From the NCBI GenBank assembly GCA_023396345.1, contig JAEWWO010000132.1, positions 1 through 7,962 on the forward strand: a stretch of 7,962 nucleotides of DNA. Reading direction: 5' to 3'. The notes under the pieces were generated by a model that did no database searches, had not been told where the DNA came from, and saw nothing but the letters and a program-made list of their open reading frames with translations. This document shows positions 6,310-7,962 of this stretch, piece by piece. How positions within the stretch are numbered: the first letter of the stretch is position 1; the number at the start of each line of letters is the position of its first letter. The stretch is from Bacteroidota bacterium. Lineage in GTDB: Bacteria; Bacteroidota; Bacteroidia; Chitinophagales; Chitinophagaceae. Made by a program: the position numbers and the translations under genes.

Positions 6310-7236
6310 ATGAACATTTTTAATGACATTCATCAGCTCCCCGTTTTCAATAATCCTGTAGTAACCATCGGAACATTTGATGGCGTACACAAAGGACATA
6401 AAAAAATAATAGCTCAGTTAAAACAGGAAGCACAGGAGCGCAATGGCGAAACGGTTATCATCACTTTTAAACAACATCCGCGCAATGTGGTTGCCAGTAA
6501 CAATCCCGTGCAATTGCTGAATACTTTAGAAGAAAAATCAGCCTTGCTGCAAAAAGAAAATATTGATCATTTAATTGTTGTAGATTTTAATGAAACATTT
6601 TCAGAGCAATCTGCTGAAGCATATATTCAGGATTTTCTGGTCAATAAAATTCATCCTTCCTGCATCATCATCGGCTATGACCATAAGTTTGGAAAGCATC
6701 GTTCGGGAGATTACAGAATGCTGGAAGAGTACGGCAGAAAATCAGGATTTGATGTAAAGGAAATTAATGCAGAGACTGTAAAACACGTTACCGTAAGTTC
6801 TACAAAAATCAGAAATGCTATTCTGAATAATGATATACATTCTGCCAATGATTTACTGGGATATAAATATTTTTTCACAGGTAAAGTTGTTGAGGGAAAT
6901 AAACTGGGCAGAACTATTGGCTTTCCCACTGCAAACCTGCAGACAGAGACTGAAACAAAGCTTGTACCCGGCAACGGTGTGTATGCGGTAAATGCTTTTA
7001 TAAATAAAGATTTTACACGCAGCTTCAAAGGTATGATGAACATTGGTGTGCGTCCTACAGTTGACGGTTCGCGCCGAACAATAGAAGTTAATATTTTTGA
7101 TTTTGATGATGATATCTACGACGAAAATCTTACCGTAGAAGTCATAGCCTTTCTTCGTCCGGAACAAAAGTTCAGTGGAATAGAAGCTTTAAAAGAACAA
7201 TTGAGCCGCGACAAAGAAGAGGCTAAAAATATCTGA
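6310..7236 (+). CDS. ribF: Bifunctional riboflavin kinase / FAD synthetase RibF
   Basis: RibF phosphorylates riboflavin to FMN and then adenylylates FMN to FAD in the cytoplasm. The N-terminal nucleotidyltransferase (FAD synthetase) domain has GTFDGVHKGHK at 21-31 with the HxGH-type ATP site (His27, His30), then FKQHPR (53-58), GYDHKFGKHRSGD (122-134) and SSTKIR (163-168). The C-terminal flavokinase domain has GRTIGFPTANL (200-210), GVYAV (223-227), MNIGVRPT (243-250) and EVNIFDFDDDIYDENL (259-274), with FLRPEQKF at 281-288. At 308 residues it matches the usual length. The ATG at 6310 is the only good start, since the ATP motif begins at residue 21 and no Met lies between. It has its own likely promoter after a terminator, so it is probably a single-gene unit. 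No RFN (FMN) riboswitch is possible in the 35 bp between terminator and ATG. Confidence 0.97.
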   Translation: MNIFNDIHQLPVFNNPVVTIGTFDGVHKGHKKIIAQLKQEAQERNGETVIITFKQHPRNVVASNNPVQLLNTLEEKSALLQKENIDHLIVVDFNETFSEQSAEAYIQDFLVNKIHPSCIIIGYDHKFGKHRSGDYRMLEEYGRKSGFDVKEINAETVKHVTVSSTKIRNAILNNDIHSANDLLGYKYFFTGKVVEGNKLGRTIGFPTANLQTETETKLVPGNGVYAVNAFINKDFTRSFKGMMNIGVRPTVDGSRRTIEVNIFDFDDDIYDENLTVEVIAFLRPEQKFSGIEALKEQLSRDKEEAKNI

Positions 7237-7239
7237 TGT

Positions 7240-7962
7240 CTATCTCATACTGAAAATTTCTTCGTGAAAATGTGTAGTATTATATCCGTTTTGTCTGAAG
7301 TATTTTAATAATGCTTCCTTAAAAGCAAGTGGTCCTGAAAACCAGATGCTGTGCGACTTCCAGTCAGGAATATCTTTTGCAATTTTTTCTCCGGTAAGAT
7401 ATCCGTCACGCTGTTCAATAATCAGGTTATAATTTATTTGTGCATCGTCAGCATCTTTTTGCAGATTGTTGATTGCTTCTTCATTGTATTCTCTCGTAGC
7501 ATGATAAAAAGTAATGTCTTTATGTGTGCCTCCTTCGGTTTCAAGAGATTTCATCTTTGCAATAAAAGGTGTGGAGCCTATGCCGCCGCCAATCCATATT
7601 TGTTTTGTATGACTGTCGTGAAAAGTAAATTCACCATATGGTCCTTCAATCTCATCATCAACGTTTAATGTATCGTGAATAGTATTAGTGAAATCGCCCA
7701 ATGCCTTTCACCACATGAATTTCCTTACTGTCTTTATTCCAGAATGAAGCAATGGTAAAAGGATGTGCTTCTTCGTGTTGATTAAATTTTATAAAAACAA
7801 ATTGTCCTGCTTCGTGTCCCTGCCAGTTGCTGTTAATTTTTATTGTGGCATTAGTAGATTTTAATTCGGGGTAATAAACTATATCTGTAATATGCCCTTG
7901 TGCTTTTTTGGATGCACCTGTTTTGCCCAGTAAAATTATGATGGAAGAAATAAGTCCTGTTG
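7240..7962 (-). pseudogene. Ferric-reductase-like FAD/NAD(P)H oxidoreductase, 3' part, frameshifted
   Basis: This - strand gene runs in from the right edge and ends in TAG at 7240-7242. Two frames carry it. The upstream frame (7960 to the stop at 7685) begins with the end of a membrane helix (about TGLISSIIILLGK), then an FAD-binding barrel with GQFVFIKF and the flavin motif HPFTIAS. The downstream frame (from 7701) continues with LGDFTNT, EGPYGEF, the NAD(P)H site GGGIGSTPF, FSGPLAF and a C-terminus HEEIFSMR. Joined, they form one continuous FAD_binding_8/NAD_binding domain of the ferric reductase / NADPH-oxidase-like family, which moves electrons from NAD(P)H through FAD to membrane haem. 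The haem-binding transmembrane domain lies beyond the window. No 2Fe-2S domain follows. One surplus base near 7704 breaks the frame, so it is either a pseudogene or a sequencing error. The family call is confident; the exact substrate (iron, oxygen) is open. Confidence 0.82.
7701..7705 (-). other. Frameshift site inside the reductase gene
   Basis: On the - strand the sequence reads GTG AAA GGC ATT GGG, which leads to a stop 15 bases later. Removing one G of the GG pair (7704-7705) gives GTG AAA GCA TTG GGC GAT, i.e. VKALGDF, the motif expected between the FAD and NAD domains. The fit to the family motif makes a +1-base insertion the simplest explanation. Confidence 0.75.

Noticed and set aside
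7351..7668. 105-residue open frame on the + strand
   Set aside because: It lies entirely opposite the conserved reductase domain, is Cys/Phe-rich without recognisable motifs, and is best read as an antisense shadow.
7240..7701. A separate 153-residue gene starting from TTG at 7701
   Set aside because: It would begin in the middle of a flavin/NAD reductase domain. The missing first half is present just upstream in another frame, so it is the downstream part of one frameshifted gene.
1..7962. Hidden defence system, prophage, mobile element or CRISPR array
   Set aside because: All substantial open frames belong to core metabolic, segregation or envelope families. No direct-repeat array, transposase, integrase or inverted terminal repeats were seen on either strand.

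Overview
The window looks like a core chromosomal segment of a Bacteroidota species, most likely Chitinophagales/Chitinophagaceae-like. Three observations support this. The block parA-parB-DUF5683-dapB is a gene order I know from this phylum. TAnnTTTG-type -7 promoter elements, which are typical of Bacteroidota, precede parA and ribF. Start codons follow A-rich stretches, mostly without strong Shine-Dalgarno sites. The DNA is moderately AT-rich and looks uniform, with no insertion sequence, integrase, tRNA, rRNA or CRISPR array visible.

Layout: a UPF0173-type metallo-beta-lactamase-fold hydrolase (85-789) stands alone behind a possible weak promoter. After a 102-bp gap with a small hairpin and a TAnnTTTG element comes a tight run of six + strand genes with gaps of only 9 to 23 bp: parA, parB, a DUF5683 membrane protein, dapB, a GlcD/D-lactate-dehydrogenase-type FAD oxidase, and a small exported beta-barrel-like protein. 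A strong intrinsic terminator (about 6240-6274) ends this run. ribF follows (6310-7236) with a -7 element so close to its ATG that its mRNA may be leaderless. On the - strand, the 3' part of a ferric-reductase-like flavoprotein enters from the right edge and ends only 3 bp from the ribF stop. It is broken by a single-base frameshift near 7704.

Functionally the six-gene run mixes chromosome segregation (ParA/ParB), envelope (DUF5683 protein, beta-barrel), lysine/diaminopimelate synthesis for peptidoglycan (DapB) and 2-hydroxy-acid oxidation (FAD oxidase). RibF makes the FMN/FAD that the FAD oxidase and the reductase need, but this is probably coincidental proximity. I found no novel defence, mobile or secretion system. 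The points most worth a second look are the reductase frameshift, the two genes that sit where I would expect lepB after dapB, and the possibly leaderless ribF transcript.
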